Shown piece by piece: positions 18,760 to 26,551 of a stretch of 53,667 nt of DNA. A program made the translations under genes and the position numbers. A model generated the notes under the pieces. It was not told the origin of the DNA. It made no database searches and was given only the letters and a program-made list of their open reading frames with translations. This DNA is from Chryseobacterium sp. JUb7. GTDB lineage: Bacteria; Bacteroidota; Bacteroidia; Flavobacteriales; Weeksellaceae. The DNA lies in NCBI RefSeq assembly GCF_024806495.1, contig NZ_JANUFF010000019.1, positions 1 to 53,667 of the forward strand, in the 5' to 3' direction. The first letter of the stretch is position 1; each line of letters starts with the position of its first letter.

Positions 18760-19863
18760 ATGGAAAATAATAATACACAAGCGACTGAACCTAAAAAGAA
18801 AAAAAGTTTAGTATTCCCGATAATTTTGGCGGTTGTCGTAGTAGTAGGAGGGATCTACGGATACAGAACATACTCTTACGGACAAGTTCATGAAGAGACT
18901 GATGATGCTCAGATTGCTTCCAATCTGGCACCTGTAATTTCTAAAATTTCAGGATATGTAACGGAAGTTAAAGTAAAAGACAATCAGTTTGTAAAAAAAG
19001 GTGATACGCTGGTTATTTTAGATAACAGAGATCAGAAAATGGCTCTTCAGCAAGCTGAAGCTGCATTGTCTACTGCAAAAAGTAATATTTCTAATGCACA
19101 GGCTTCAACAACGGCGACTTCAAAAAATATTGGTTCTTCTGAAGCGGCAGTAACAACAGCAAATGCACAGATTGAAGCTGCAAAAGTGAACGTTTGGAAA
19201 ACGGCCCAGGATTTAAAAAGATATTCTGTATTGGTGAAAGATCACTCGATTACAGAACAGCAGTATGAACAGGCTTTGGCCGCAAAACAAACGGCTGACA
19301 GACAGCTACAGGTTTTGGTTGATCAAAGAAATCAGATTGCTCAGCAAACCAATATCGCTTCTTCTCAGACAGCTGCAAGTTCTCAGCAAATCAGTGTTGC
19401 AGGATCTGTTGCCAAACAAAGAGAAGTTGATGTGGAAAATGCAAAATTAAACCTGTCATATACGGTAGTTGTTGCTCCTGAAGACGGTTTCGTCGGAAAA
19501 GTTCCAATTCAGGCAGGACAGTATCTTCAGGCGGGATCTCAGTTATTTGCTTTGGTTAAAAACGACCAAAAATGGGTGGTGGCTAACTTCAAGGAAACTC
19601 AGGTTGACAAAATGGTGGAAGGACAAAAAGTGAAAATCGAGATCGATGCTTTCCCTGACCAGGAATTTGACGGAGTGGTAAGCTCATTCTCTCCTGCAAC
19701 AGGTGCTACTTTCTCTATTCTTCCTCCGGATAACGCAAGTGGAAACTTCGTAAAAGTAGTTCAGAGACTTCCTGTAAAAATCGATTTTGTAAACCTTGAT
19801 AAAAACATTGCAAAAAGATTGAGAACAGGAATGAACGTAAAAGCAGAGGTTTCTTTGAAATAA
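18760..19863 (+). CDS. HlyD family membrane fusion protein (EmrA-like)
   Basis: The 367-residue periplasmic adaptor has a cytoplasmic Lys-rich N-terminus, one TM helix (VFPIILAVVVVVGGIYGY, about 17-34), then the EmrA/HlyD signature ETDDAQIASNLAPVISKISG, a biotinyl-lipoyl half (VKKGDTLVILDNRD), an Ala/Gln-rich alpha-hairpin (about 90-215), the second lipoyl half (VVAPEDGFVGKVPIQAGQYL), and beta-barrel domains (WVVANFKETQVDKM). It lies 20 bases after the tolC-like gene. It should link the MFS pump to the TolC-like channel. The pump gene follows only after 551 bases of repeat DNA. Confidence 0.93.
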   Translation: MENNNTQATEPKKKKSLVFPIILAVVVVVGGIYGYRTYSYGQVHEETDDAQIASNLAPVISKISGYVTEVKVKDNQFVKKGDTLVILDNRDQKMALQQAEAALSTAKSNISNAQASTTATSKNIGSSEAAVTTANAQIEAAKVNVWKTAQDLKRYSVLVKDHSITEQQYEQALAAKQTADRQLQVLVDQRNQIAQQTNIASSQTAASSQQISVAGSVAKQREVDVENAKLNLSYTVVVAPEDGFVGKVPIQAGQYLQAGSQLFALVKNDQKWVVANFKETQVDKMVEGQKVKIEIDAFPDQEFDGVVSSFSPATGATFSILPPDNASGNFVKVVQRLPVKIDFVNLDKNIAKRLRTGMNVKAEVSLK

Positions 19864-19874
19864 CATAATATCAT

Positions 19875-20158
19875 AAGTGAATTGTCAATTTTGCAGAGGA
19901 AGTCAAATTGTGAATGAAAATGAAGTAGTAAAATTGATCATGAAGTTTGATGCCGGTCTTGTGGAAGATTTCAGTAATGAAGGGGAAAATGAGGCAATGA
20001 AGTTGATGATGAAGAGGAGTTTTGCAGATGGATTTGAATGCAGAAGCAGAAAACTGACGATGAAATAGACACCGGTTTTGTAGATGAAAATCAATGATGG
20101 GTTGGAAATGAAGTAGTAAAATAGACAACGTAGTTGATTGATAATTGACAATTCACTT
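19875..20158. repeat. 284-bp element bounded by perfect 16-bp inverted repeats
   Basis: AAGTGAATTGTCAATT at 19875-19890 has its exact reverse complement at 20143-20158. Inside, AAATGAAGTAGTAAAAT occurs twice as a direct repeat (19918-19934 and 20106-20122), and related units (GATGCCGGTCTTGTGGAAGA at about 19949 and GACACCGGTTTTGTAGATGA at about 20068) show decayed internal repetition. There is no transposase and no clear target-site duplication. The short frames inside are not credible proteins. It looks like a non-autonomous mobile or REP-like intergenic element placed between the adaptor and pump genes. Confidence 0.75.
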
Positions 20159-20176
20159 TTAAAAAATAATTAAAAT

Positions 20177-20392
20177 ATTAAGGAATTAGGAGATTTGGAA
20201 ATTGCTGTATTGGTGGGATTTTTAATGATTAAATTTAATTTAGAACATTAAAATGTCTTCAGTCGGTTTAGCCAAAACCTAAATTTTTTAAACCACATTA
20301 ATACAGAAATTAATGATTAATAAAGAACAAAGTTAGTTAGTAAAAAACTTGTTCTGATTTTTAAAAATTTCTGAATCTCATAATCTCTTAAT
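20177..20392. repeat. 216-bp stretch bounded by imperfect 27-bp inverted repeats
   Basis: The arms 20177-20203 and 20366-20392 match in 22 of 27 positions as inverted repeats (shared core AATTTC...AATCTC...TTAAT). The interior is AT-rich with no gene. It lies directly after the 284-bp element, so the whole adaptor-pump spacer consists of two inverted-repeat modules. A stem of this size in the mRNA could affect expression of the pump gene. Confidence 0.55.
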
Positions 20393-20414
20393 TTTTTAAT
20401 ACCAATAAAAAACT

Positions 20415-21989
20415 ATGCAAGATTCATTAGTAGAATATGGAGCCCGAAGAGTAATCATCACGATTACGGCAATTCTTTGTGCTCTGCTTGAGATTGTAGA
20501 CTCCACGATCGTAAACGTTGCCCTGAACGAGATGAAGGGGAATCTGGGAGCTACACTTTCTGAAGTCGGCTGGGTGATCACAGCATACGCTATCGGTAAC
20601 GTAATTGTTGTACCGATGACAAGCTGGCTGTCGCAACAGTTCGGACGAAGAAACTATTTCGCTGCTTCCATCATTATATTTACCATATTTTCCTTTCTGT
20701 GCGGAAACGCAACAAATATCTGGGAGCTGGTATTTTTCAGACTGATGCAGGGAATCGGTGGAGGAGCCTTGTTGGTAACTTCACAGACCATTATTACGGA
20801 ATCTTATCCGATTGAAAAAAGAAGTATGGCTCAGGCGATTTATGGTCTTGGAGTAATTATTGGTCCTACATTAGGGCCGCCTCTTGGAGGATATATCGTA
20901 GATAATTTCAGCTGGCCGTATATTTTCTATATCAATATTCCTATCGGGATTGCAGCGACTTTAATGACACTTCAGTTTGTGAAAAGTCCGAAATATGCTG
21001 AAAAACGTAAAGCTTCAGATGTAGACTGGCTGGGTATTGCATTATTGGCTGTTACCGTAGGTTCATTGCAGTATATTCTGGAAAGAGGTCATGAAGAAGA
21101 CTGGTTTGCCAGTGGATGGATTGTATTATTTACAGCGTCAGCAGTCTTAGGATTTATTTTATTTCTGTGGCGAGAACTCACCTTCAAATATCCTATTGTA
21201 GAGCTTAGGGTTTTGAAAAACAGTAATTTAAGAATCGGTACCGTCATGTCCTTTGTATTAGGATTCGGATTGTATGGTTCTACCTTTATTGTTCCTTTGT
21301 ATACACAGAGTATTTTAGGGTGGACGGCTTTGCAGTCAGGAGCTTTGATGATTCCTGCAGCACTGACTACAGCTTTCATGATGCCGATTATCGGTAGACT
21401 GTTGGCAAAAGGTGCGAAACAGCAGATTCTTGTTGCTTTAGGATTATTCATCTTCTTTGTATACAGCTTCTGGGGTTACAAAATCCTGACGCCGGATACC
21501 GGTAAAGATGCTTTCTTCTGGATGTTGATTGTAAGAGGAGCAGGTCTTGGATTACTGTTTATTCCGATCACTTCACTGTCATTAAGTACATTGAAAGGTC
21601 AGGAAATTGGTCAGGGAGCCGCATTTACAGGGATGATGAGACAGCTTGGAGGTTCATTTGGGATTGCAGCAATTACTACGTTTATTGCTAATGCCAGTCA
21701 GAAGTACAGGGTGAATTTAATTTCGCATCTCGATGAAACGGATTTTGCAGTTCAGCAGAGATTACAGGCTTTAAAAGGAAGTTTCATGGCAAAAGGAATG
21801 ACTCCAGATGCTGCGATGAATGCCGCATACAAAATGCTTGATTTATCGGTGACGAAACAGGCGACTGTACTTTCCTACATGGATGTTTTCCTTTATTTAG
21901 GAGTAATATTCTTAATATGTATTCCGTTTATCCTCTTTATTAAAGAGAGAAAAAGCAAAGAAAAAATAGATTTAAGTGGTGTACACTAA
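20415..21989 (+). CDS. DHA2 family MFS multidrug transporter (EmrB/QacA-like)
   Basis: The 524-residue inner membrane pump has the 14-helix DHA2 layout. Motifs: ALLEIVDSTIVNVAL in TM1 (motif D1), WVITAYAIGNVIVVPMTSWL, then the motif A loop QFGRRNYF, RLMQGIGGGALLVTSQTII in TM4, and YGLGVIIGPTLGPPLGGYIV in TM5 (motif C, antiporter type). A C-terminal helix (YMDVFLYLGVIFLICIPFILF) closes it. Drug/H+ antiport through the HlyD-like and TolC-like partners encoded upstream is expected; the substrate is unknown. The 551-base repeat spacer upstream is unusual for an operon, and it may have a separate promoter in the AT-rich DNA just before the start. Confidence 0.93.
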   Translation: MQDSLVEYGARRVIITITAILCALLEIVDSTIVNVALNEMKGNLGATLSEVGWVITAYAIGNVIVVPMTSWLSQQFGRRNYFAASIIIFTIFSFLCGNATNIWELVFFRLMQGIGGGALLVTSQTIITESYPIEKRSMAQAIYGLGVIIGPTLGPPLGGYIVDNFSWPYIFYINIPIGIAATLMTLQFVKSPKYAEKRKASDVDWLGIALLAVTVGSLQYILERGHEEDWFASGWIVLFTASAVLGFILFLWRELTFKYPIVELRVLKNSNLRIGTVMSFVLGFGLYGSTFIVPLYTQSILGWTALQSGALMIPAALTTAFMMPIIGRLLAKGAKQQILVALGLFIFFVYSFWGYKILTPDTGKDAFFWMLIVRGAGLGLLFIPITSLSLSTLKGQEIGQGAAFTGMMRQLGGSFGIAAITTFIANASQKYRVNLISHLDETDFAVQQRLQALKGSFMAKGMTPDAAMNAAYKMLDLSVTKQATVLSYMDVFLYLGVIFLICIPFILFIKERKSKEKIDLSGVH

Positions 21990-22006
21990 ATTTTATTTGA
22001 ATAATA

Positions 22007-22036
22007 ATAAAACCTCCGCAATTGTGGAGGTTTTTG
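22007..22036 (+). terminator. intrinsic terminator of the efflux operon
   Basis: AACCTCCGCAA pairs with the following TTGTGGAGGTT (CCTCCGCAATTGTGGAGG is almost a full palindrome with one G-T pair) and ends in five Ts. It lies about 20 bases after the pump stop codon. Confidence 0.87.
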
Positions 22037-22073
22037 TATTTTAACACTAAGTATTAACAGCCAATTCCGGCAT

Positions 22074-22220
22074 TGTCATGCTGAGCCCGTCGAAGCATCA
22101 TTGAAAGGATAACTTTCCGTATTCCTCTAAATCCATTTAGGTGAGTTTATAACGTAAACCTTCATGTTAAATTATTCATTATAAAAGTCTATTCCCAGCA
22201 CTGTCATGCTGAGAAGCATT
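22074..22220. repeat. two direct copies of a TGTCATGCTGAG intergenic repeat
   Basis: Copy 1 (22074-22099) reads TGTCATGCTGAGCCCGTCG then AAGCATC; copy 2 (22202-22220) reads TGTCATGCTGAGAAGCATT and lacks the middle seven bases. In both, ATTGAAAG follows shortly after. Further copies occur at 23306-23400 and 32910-33000. The rest of 21990-22303 holds a terminator and no gene. Confidence 0.75.
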
Positions 22221-22303
22221 ATTGAAAGCAGAGAGCCTTCAATACTATAAATAAATCATTAAACTATCTCACAAATAACTTCTATCCCCATCTTCCCACT
22301 TCC

Positions 22304-22666
22304 TTACCCCTTCATTCTTTCCTTATGAAGATTTCCCCATTTTTCCAATTCTTCAATGATTGGTCTCAGCTGATATCCGACTTCTGACAGCTCGTATTCC
22401 ACTCTTGGTGGAACTTCCGCAAATACAGTTCTTGTCAGTATTTTGTCTTCTTCTAACCTTCGTAGCTGAAGGGTAAGCATCCGTTCTGTGATATTACCGA
22501 GTTTCTTTTTCAATTCTCCAAACCTCAGCTTACCGTTGATGAGGTAACAGCAGATGGCAAGTGCCCACTGTCCGCCGATTACATTGGAAGCATATAATTC
22601 CGGACATTCGTCTGACAGTGCTTTTTTATTGGCAAAATTGGTTGATGTTTCCTTTATTTTAGTCAT
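22304..22666 (-). CDS. HxlR family winged-helix regulator
   Basis: The 120-residue protein shows the HxlR/MarR-like winged helix: CPELYASNVIGGQWALAICC (family start with conserved Cys and W), LRFGELKKKLGNITERMLTLQLRRLEEDKILTR (recognition region), PPRVEYELSEVGYQLRPIIEEL. HxlR proteins often use the conserved N-terminal cysteine (Cys19) to sense electrophiles, quinones or oxidants. It is divergent from the flavodoxin-fold oxidoreductase gene at 22757, with 90 bases between the start codons, and probably controls it. Inverted TTACAT/ATGTAA boxes lie in that gap. Confidence 0.9.
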   Translation of the reverse strand: MTKIKETSTNFANKKALSDECPELYASNVIGGQWALAICCYLINGKLRFGELKKKLGNITERMLTLQLRRLEEDKILTRTVFAEVPPRVEYELSEVGYQLRPIIEELEKWGNLHKERMKG

Positions 22667-22667
22667 T

Positions 22668-22721
22668 ACTTACATTTTTTATAGTACCATACAATTGGTG
22701 GCTAATATCCGAAATGTAAGT
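22668..22721. promoter_or_regulatory. candidate HxlR binding half-sites
   Basis: ACTTACAT (22668-22675) and its exact reverse complement ATGTAAGT (22714-22721) stand 38 bases apart between the divergent regulator and oxidoreductase genes. The second lies ten bases before the oxidoreductase -7 box. Function is inferred from position and symmetry only. Confidence 0.45.
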
Positions 22722-22730
22722 TACACCTAT

Positions 22731-22738
22731 TATTTTTG
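22731..22738 (+). promoter_or_regulatory. -7 promoter box of the oxidoreductase gene
   Basis: TATTTTTG fits TAnnTTTG and lies 18 bases before the ATG at 22757. No TTG at a normal -33 distance is visible, which would suit a regulated promoter. Confidence 0.55.
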
Positions 22739-22756
22739 TAAAAGAAAATTTTAAAT

Positions 22757-23287
22757 ATGAAAACATTAATAATCGTTATTCATCCCCATATGGAAACCTC
22801 TGTGATTAATAAAAGATGGATAGAAGAACTGAATAAATTTCCCGAGAAATATAGTGTTCATGAATTATATAAAGCCTATCCCAACGGAGAATTTGATGTT
22901 GAAAAAGAGCAGGAGCTGATTGAATCTTATGACAGGATTGTGTTTCAGTTTCCGTTTTACTGGTTCAGCAGTCCGCCTCTTTTGAAAAAATGGTTTGATG
23001 AGGTGCTTTTATACGGATGGGCATATGGAAGCAAAAGCGGATACAAAGTAGGAGGGAAGAAGATTGCTCTGGCTATATCTACCGGAATTGATGATGAAGG
23101 TTTTAGTGCTTCGGGAAAATATAAATATACCATGAATGAGCTGACGAGACCTTTCGAACTGACTTTTGAATACATCCATGCTGATTATAAAAAACCTTTT
23201 GTCTATTACGGCTTGGAGCAGGATCCTTCTCAGGAATGGGTAGAAAGAAGTGTACCGATGTATCTGGACTTTATTGATCGGTTATAA
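22757..23287 (+). CDS. NAD(P)H-dependent flavodoxin-fold oxidoreductase (quinone reductase-like)
   Basis: The 176-residue protein has the NQO/MdaB/KefF flavodoxin-like fold: TLIIVIHPHMETSVINKRW (FMN/FAD phosphate loop), then YDRIVFQFPFYWFSSPPLLK with the conserved P-YW-S-P flavin loop, KKWFDEVLLYGWAYG, and GGKKIALAISTG (second flavin loop). It should reduce quinones or other electrophiles by two electrons with NAD(P)H. The divergent HxlR gene is its likely regulator. Nothing is encoded downstream on this strand; repeats of the TGTCATGCTGAG family follow. Confidence 0.88.
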   Translation: MKTLIIVIHPHMETSVINKRWIEELNKFPEKYSVHELYKAYPNGEFDVEKEQELIESYDRIVFQFPFYWFSSPPLLKKWFDEVLLYGWAYGSKSGYKVGGKKIALAISTGIDDEGFSASGKYKYTMNELTRPFELTFEYIHADYKKPFVYYGLEQDPSQEWVERSVPMYLDFIDRL

Positions 23288-23305
23288 ATTTATATAGATT
23301 AAAAA

Positions 23306-23400
23306 ATGCTTCGACAAGCCTCAGCATGACATTGCTAATATTAAACGCTAAATTATGCGTAAGATTATTAAAAAATGTCATGCCGGGCCCGTCGAGGTAT
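23306..23400. repeat. inverted pair of TGTCATGCTGAG-type repeats
   Basis: The left copy, read on the minus strand (23306-23331), and the right copy on the plus strand (23376-23400) can pair to form a long stem with a 44-base loop. They fill the space between the convergent oxidoreductase and DoxDA genes, where no other terminator is visible, so the hairpin may end transcription from both sides. Confidence 0.7.
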
Positions 23401-23418
23401 TTTAATTTTTAAATTAAA

Positions 23419-24432
23419 TTATTCAATTTCTGCAGTCCATTCAATACCGCTGATGTCAATCAGTTTTAAGGTATGGATCTTTTTCTGATCTGAAATGTCA
23501 TCAATATGTACTGTCAAATCAGCTTTTGACCCCAATGGAATAATTAAACTGTGTTTTCCCGGCTTTACTTTTGCCACATAATGATTGAAGATATTTTCTT
23601 TTTGAAAATGGGAAAGTTCAGAATGGTTTAATGCTTTTAAAATCTTTCCGTTTTCATCTAAAATATGAACTCCGATAAGAAATGAGCCATAAACATCTAC
23701 TCCTTCGGTTCTGTAAATCTGAAATTTAAGATCTTTGTTCTTTAATGAGATATTTGAGATTTCAATCTTGGGTTTTACAGATTTATTGTGCAGTTTACCC
23801 CAAACACCTCCATGAAAATACTGATTGGTGAAAAGCGTTAATCCAAAAATGACGATCGAACCGGCCAATACAAAAGCTTTCGCGTTATTCATAGGAAGAT
23901 TCCCAGATCCGAGCCACTGAAACCATTTTTTGTGGGTAAATTTTAAATTTTTCTTTAAAAAAAACTCATCAACGGAATAAAAACTGCTTCCGGTGAGAAA
24001 TAACGTGAATCCACCGGCAATGCCCAAAATACCAATCTGCCACTCATCCAGACAGGTTGTTCCGATCCATCCTGAGCCAAGCAAAATTCCCAATGCAAGA
24101 CCGAAGACTCCAATACTCATTAATCGGGTAAATACACCAAGGATGAGACATAATCCTACGACGGCTTCTATGATAGTAAATGTCATCATAGAGGTTTGTA
24201 ATGCATCAGGATGGGTGACCAGATATTCTATAATAGGTTTGATTCCTAACGCATTTGGAAGAAAATGGTTGAATTTTTCACCGATATAACCTGCTTCATC
24301 AGGAATTAATTTATTTTCGAGGATAAGCCTTCTCCAGAAAGCCGAAAAGTATGTCCAGCCAATAACAAGGCGAATGGACAAAGAGAATAAACCCGCCAAA
24401 TGATAAGGCTGAGTTGTTGTATTATTGTTCAT
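23419..24432 (-). CDS. DoxD-DoxA fusion (thiosulfate:quinone oxidoreductase small-subunit-like membrane protein)
   Basis: The 337-residue protein joins two domains. Residues about 10-215 are a DoxX/DoxD-type membrane domain with helices around 12-30, 82-103, 105-125, 133-150 and 185-205, including SIRLVIGWTYFSAFWRRL, MMTFTIIEAVVGLCLILGVFTR and GWIGTTCLDEWQIGILGIAGG. Residues about 215-337 are a periplasmic beta-sandwich like DoxA (VDVYGSFLIGVHILDENGKI; HSLIIPLGSKADLTV). In Acidianus DoxD and DoxA are separate subunits oxidising thiosulfate to tetrathionate; whether the fused bacterial form does so is unproven. It follows two small secreted-protein genes on the same strand (gap to 24482 is 49 bases). 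Confidence 0.82.
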   Translation of the reverse strand: MNNNTTTQPYHLAGLFSLSIRLVIGWTYFSAFWRRLILENKLIPDEAGYIGEKFNHFLPNALGIKPIIEYLVTHPDALQTSMMTFTIIEAVVGLCLILGVFTRLMSIGVFGLALGILLGSGWIGTTCLDEWQIGILGIAGGFTLFLTGSSFYSVDEFFLKKNLKFTHKKWFQWLGSGNLPMNNAKAFVLAGSIVIFGLTLFTNQYFHGGVWGKLHNKSVKPKIEISNISLKNKDLKFQIYRTEGVDVYGSFLIGVHILDENGKILKALNHSELSHFQKENIFNHYVAKVKPGKHSLIIPLGSKADLTVHIDDISDQKKIHTLKLIDISGIEWTAEIE

Positions 24433-24481
24433 GAATGATATTTTATTACGAATTGTTGTTAAAAATGATTTTGAAATAAAT

Positions 24482-24859
24482 CTAAATCAGATGTAACTTC
24501 AACCGTTTGAATAAAATATATTTCGGAGGACTGTTTCCTGTACTGTTTTTTGAATAATGATGAAGCGGGATCTGTTCTTTTTCTGAGATCGCCTGAATCA
24601 GAAAGCATGGAAAATCTTCCGTTCTTAATTTAAAATCCGCTTTTGAAAACAGAGTTTTTGAAGATGCATGATGGAGATTAAAAGTACAGCCTGCTGTGGA
24701 ACTAACCGTTGTTTTGGTTTTGTTTAAAGTGCTTACATGCTGAATATCAAAAATACCAAGCAGATCTCTTTTAACGGCACACGGCGACAGCGAAAACATC
24801 AGAAGTAAGATTACTACAGCTGTTTTATAAATGGCGATATGTGCTTTGGGATGTAACAC
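24482..24859 (-). CDS. small secreted Cys-containing protein of unknown function
   Basis: A 125-residue protein starting with GTG, with a signal-like segment (TAVVILLLMFSLSP, about 12-25). The mature part is short and basic: CAVKRDLLGIFDIQH, CTFNLHHASS, RTEDFPCFL, and a Lys/Leu-rich end. Three cysteines (about 27, 58 and 84) could bind metal or form a disulfide. I do not recognise the family well, though short proteins with an SPCAVKR start are familiar from flavobacteria. It sits between another secreted protein gene and the DoxDA gene. A TAGATTTG box lies 5 bases before the GTG, so the start is supported if the message is leaderless. Confidence 0.6.
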   Translation of the reverse strand: MLHPKAHIAIYKTAVVILLLMFSLSPCAVKRDLLGIFDIQHVSTLNKTKTTVSSTAGCTFNLHHASSKTLFSKADFKLRTEDFPCFLIQAISEKEQIPLHHYSKNSTGNSPPKYILFKRLKLHLI

Positions 24860-24864
24860 TTTTA

Positions 24865-24872
24865 CAAATCTA
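24865..24872 (-). promoter_or_regulatory. -7 promoter box before the GTG start at 24859
   Basis: On the minus strand TAGATTTG fits TAnnTTTG. Only 5 bases separate it from the GTG start codon, implying a leaderless message for the small protein and perhaps DoxDA. Confidence 0.55.
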
Positions 24873-24876
24873 AGAT

Positions 24877-25482
24877 TTATTTAAGAAATATCTTGAAATC
24901 ATTTCTTAATAAATCTAACAGTTCCTTAAACGAAATCAGTTCATCCACATTGGGATATATTTTTAAGTAATCTTCCGGGTTTGAATACGAAAATTCATTT
25001 TCATTTTTTTCGTTCTTTATTTTCACGTAATAAGAAATTCCATCCAAAATATGAGTGGTTTGTATTGATGAAGTGATCTCATCTTCAATTATATTGTAAT
25101 CATGTAAGTTTTTTTTAAGTTTATAAGTAAATGCTTTCCATTGAGGAAGATAAATGACACTTGTATCAAGAATTTGAAGCCAGACTAGCTTAGGGTTTTT
25201 TAATGGATTTAACGTAATCTTATCTATTACTAGTTCGTCTTCTCTATTTTCTGAAATGTCGATCGTCTCATAAAATTCGGCTTTCCAGTTTCCTGAATCA
25301 TCCATGTAAAATCTGAATAGCTCTACACCCGAAGCTAATGCAAACCGCTTATAAACCCGAATTTCATTTTTGTTGAATTTCAGATCTTCTATTTTTAAAA
25401 CTTTATCAAGCTCATTCGTAGACTGAGAATGCAAATAATGTATTGAAAATATCGTAAATAATAGTAAAAATAGCTTATTCAT
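24877..25482 (-). CDS. secreted protein of unknown function
   Basis: A 201-residue protein. The ATG at 25482 gives a signal peptide (MNKLFLLLFTIFSIHYLHSQ); an upstream in-frame start at 25512 would put ten residues before it. The mature part is rich in Lys, Glu and Asn with alternating strands (ELFRFYMDDSGNWKAEFYE, KLVWLQILDTSVIYLP). I do not recognise a family. It ends 17 bases before the next minus-strand gene, so some read-through is possible. Confidence 0.7.
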   Translation of the reverse strand: MNKLFLLLFTIFSIHYLHSQSTNELDKVLKIEDLKFNKNEIRVYKRFALASGVELFRFYMDDSGNWKAEFYETIDISENREDELVIDKITLNPLKNPKLVWLQILDTSVIYLPQWKAFTYKLKKNLHDYNIIEDEITSSIQTTHILDGISYYVKIKNEKNENEFSYSNPEDYLKIYPNVDELISFKELLDLLRNDFKIFLK

Positions 25483-25595
25483 TAGATGGTTATAAACTCC
25501 CAAAAATACCAATTATTTCTAATGATTGACAGTAAAATAGGACTAAGATGTTGTCTTTTATATTGATGAGAAGTAAATATGAAAATACTTTAAGC

Positions 25596-25626
25596 ATAAA
25601 AGAACCTGCTCAATGAGAACAGGTTC
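25596..25626 (-). terminator. intrinsic terminator of the two-gene fibre operon
   Basis: On the minus strand GAACCTG (25620-25626) pairs with CAGGTTC (25602-25608), with extra inner pairs (CTCATTGAG), then TTTTA. A second hairpin, AGGGAAC/GTTCCCT at 25649-25681, precedes it. Together they end the transcript of the genes at 27355-25760. Confidence 0.78.
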
Positions 25627-25759
25627 GGAATAACCTAACTTAAAATCAAGGGAACTGTAATCTGAAAATATTCTGTTCCCTAATCACTTTTATAAAGACA
25701 TTTGTATTTTTAAGTGTAATGAAAAGCGAGGGAGAATTTCATTACAAAATATCATATTT

Positions 25760-26545
25760 TTAATTGTTGATATAAGATGCATTAAAAGACAAAGACATAA
25801 TCCGGCAACTCATCTGAGCTCCTGATGTAGTCCCGTTGTTAAAAGACCGGGTCATTCTAACATCAATGGTATGACTGCCTGCAGATAGAGCTTTAACAGT
25901 ACTGAACGTGTATTGAGCATTACTTCCTCCCTGATCTTTTTCCTGAACTATTAAATATACATTAGTGGGCGCACCGTCGATAAACAGCCTTGCTTCATAA
26001 TAAGCGGCCCCGCCTCCCGCAGGAAAACCTCCGTAATCTACCCCTAACATTACATTGATAAATACGGCCTTGCCTCCGCTTGGTATATTCAGAGTTTGTG
26101 TAGAAGTCGGAATTGTGGTATAAGCCGTATCATTAACAAGGAAAGCTGTATTTGATGTGTTGGCGACCTCCGCTGTAACGACACTTGGGGTAGAAGGCTT
26201 CGGAACGGTAATAATAGTACCGGAAGAGTCAACACCCAAAGGTTGTCCGCTTGCTGAAACGGGAGTTGCTGAGGTGAGATTCCTAAACTTTAAACCACTT
26301 GTATTTGCAATCCCGGAATTCACTTCCATCAGATCACCAGGATCTGCAGTTCCTATACCGACCCTTCCTGAAGAACTTGTTGTAAAATCATTGAGTGCCT
26401 GAGCGGATGTCGGAGCCCCGGAAGAATTGTTGTCTTTAGCACCGTCTACATGAAAAGCGGTCTGAGGATTATTGGTATTTATTCCCAACTGTGCAGATAA
26501 AGTATTGATGACTAGAAAACCTGCCAATAATAGATACTTTTTCAT
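25760..26545 (-). CDS. secreted fibre-like protein with GIN/GIGT repeats, beta-rich head (paralog 1)
   Basis: A 261-residue protein with a signal peptide (LLLAGFLVINTLSAQ), then the fibre motif QLGINTNNPQTAFHVDGAKD (about 20-39) and a second copy GRVGIGTADPGDLMEVNSG (about 60-78). These motifs are typical of trimeric phage tail-fibre and bacterial surface stalks. Residues about 118-261 form a beta-rich head ending MSLSFNASY that I cannot place in a named family. It lies 6 bases after a closely similar gene (26552-27355), so the pair arose by duplication and is co-transcribed. No T9SS C-terminal sorting domain is seen, so the final location is uncertain. Confidence 0.75.
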   Translation of the reverse strand: MKKYLLLAGFLVINTLSAQLGINTNNPQTAFHVDGAKDNNSSGAPTSAQALNDFTTSSSGRVGIGTADPGDLMEVNSGIANTSGLKFRNLTSATPVSASGQPLGVDSSGTIITVPKPSTPSVVTAEVANTSNTAFLVNDTAYTTIPTSTQTLNIPSGGKAVFINVMLGVDYGGFPAGGGAAYYEARLFIDGAPTNVYLIVQEKDQGGSNAQYTFSTVKALSAGSHTIDVRMTRSFNNGTTSGAQMSCRIMSLSFNASYINN

Positions 26546-26551
26546 AAATTC

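Noticed and set aside
19877..20151. Short open frames on both strands inside the 284-bp element
   Set aside because: They follow the decayed repeats, have no start context or known family, and differ between strands only through the repeat pattern.
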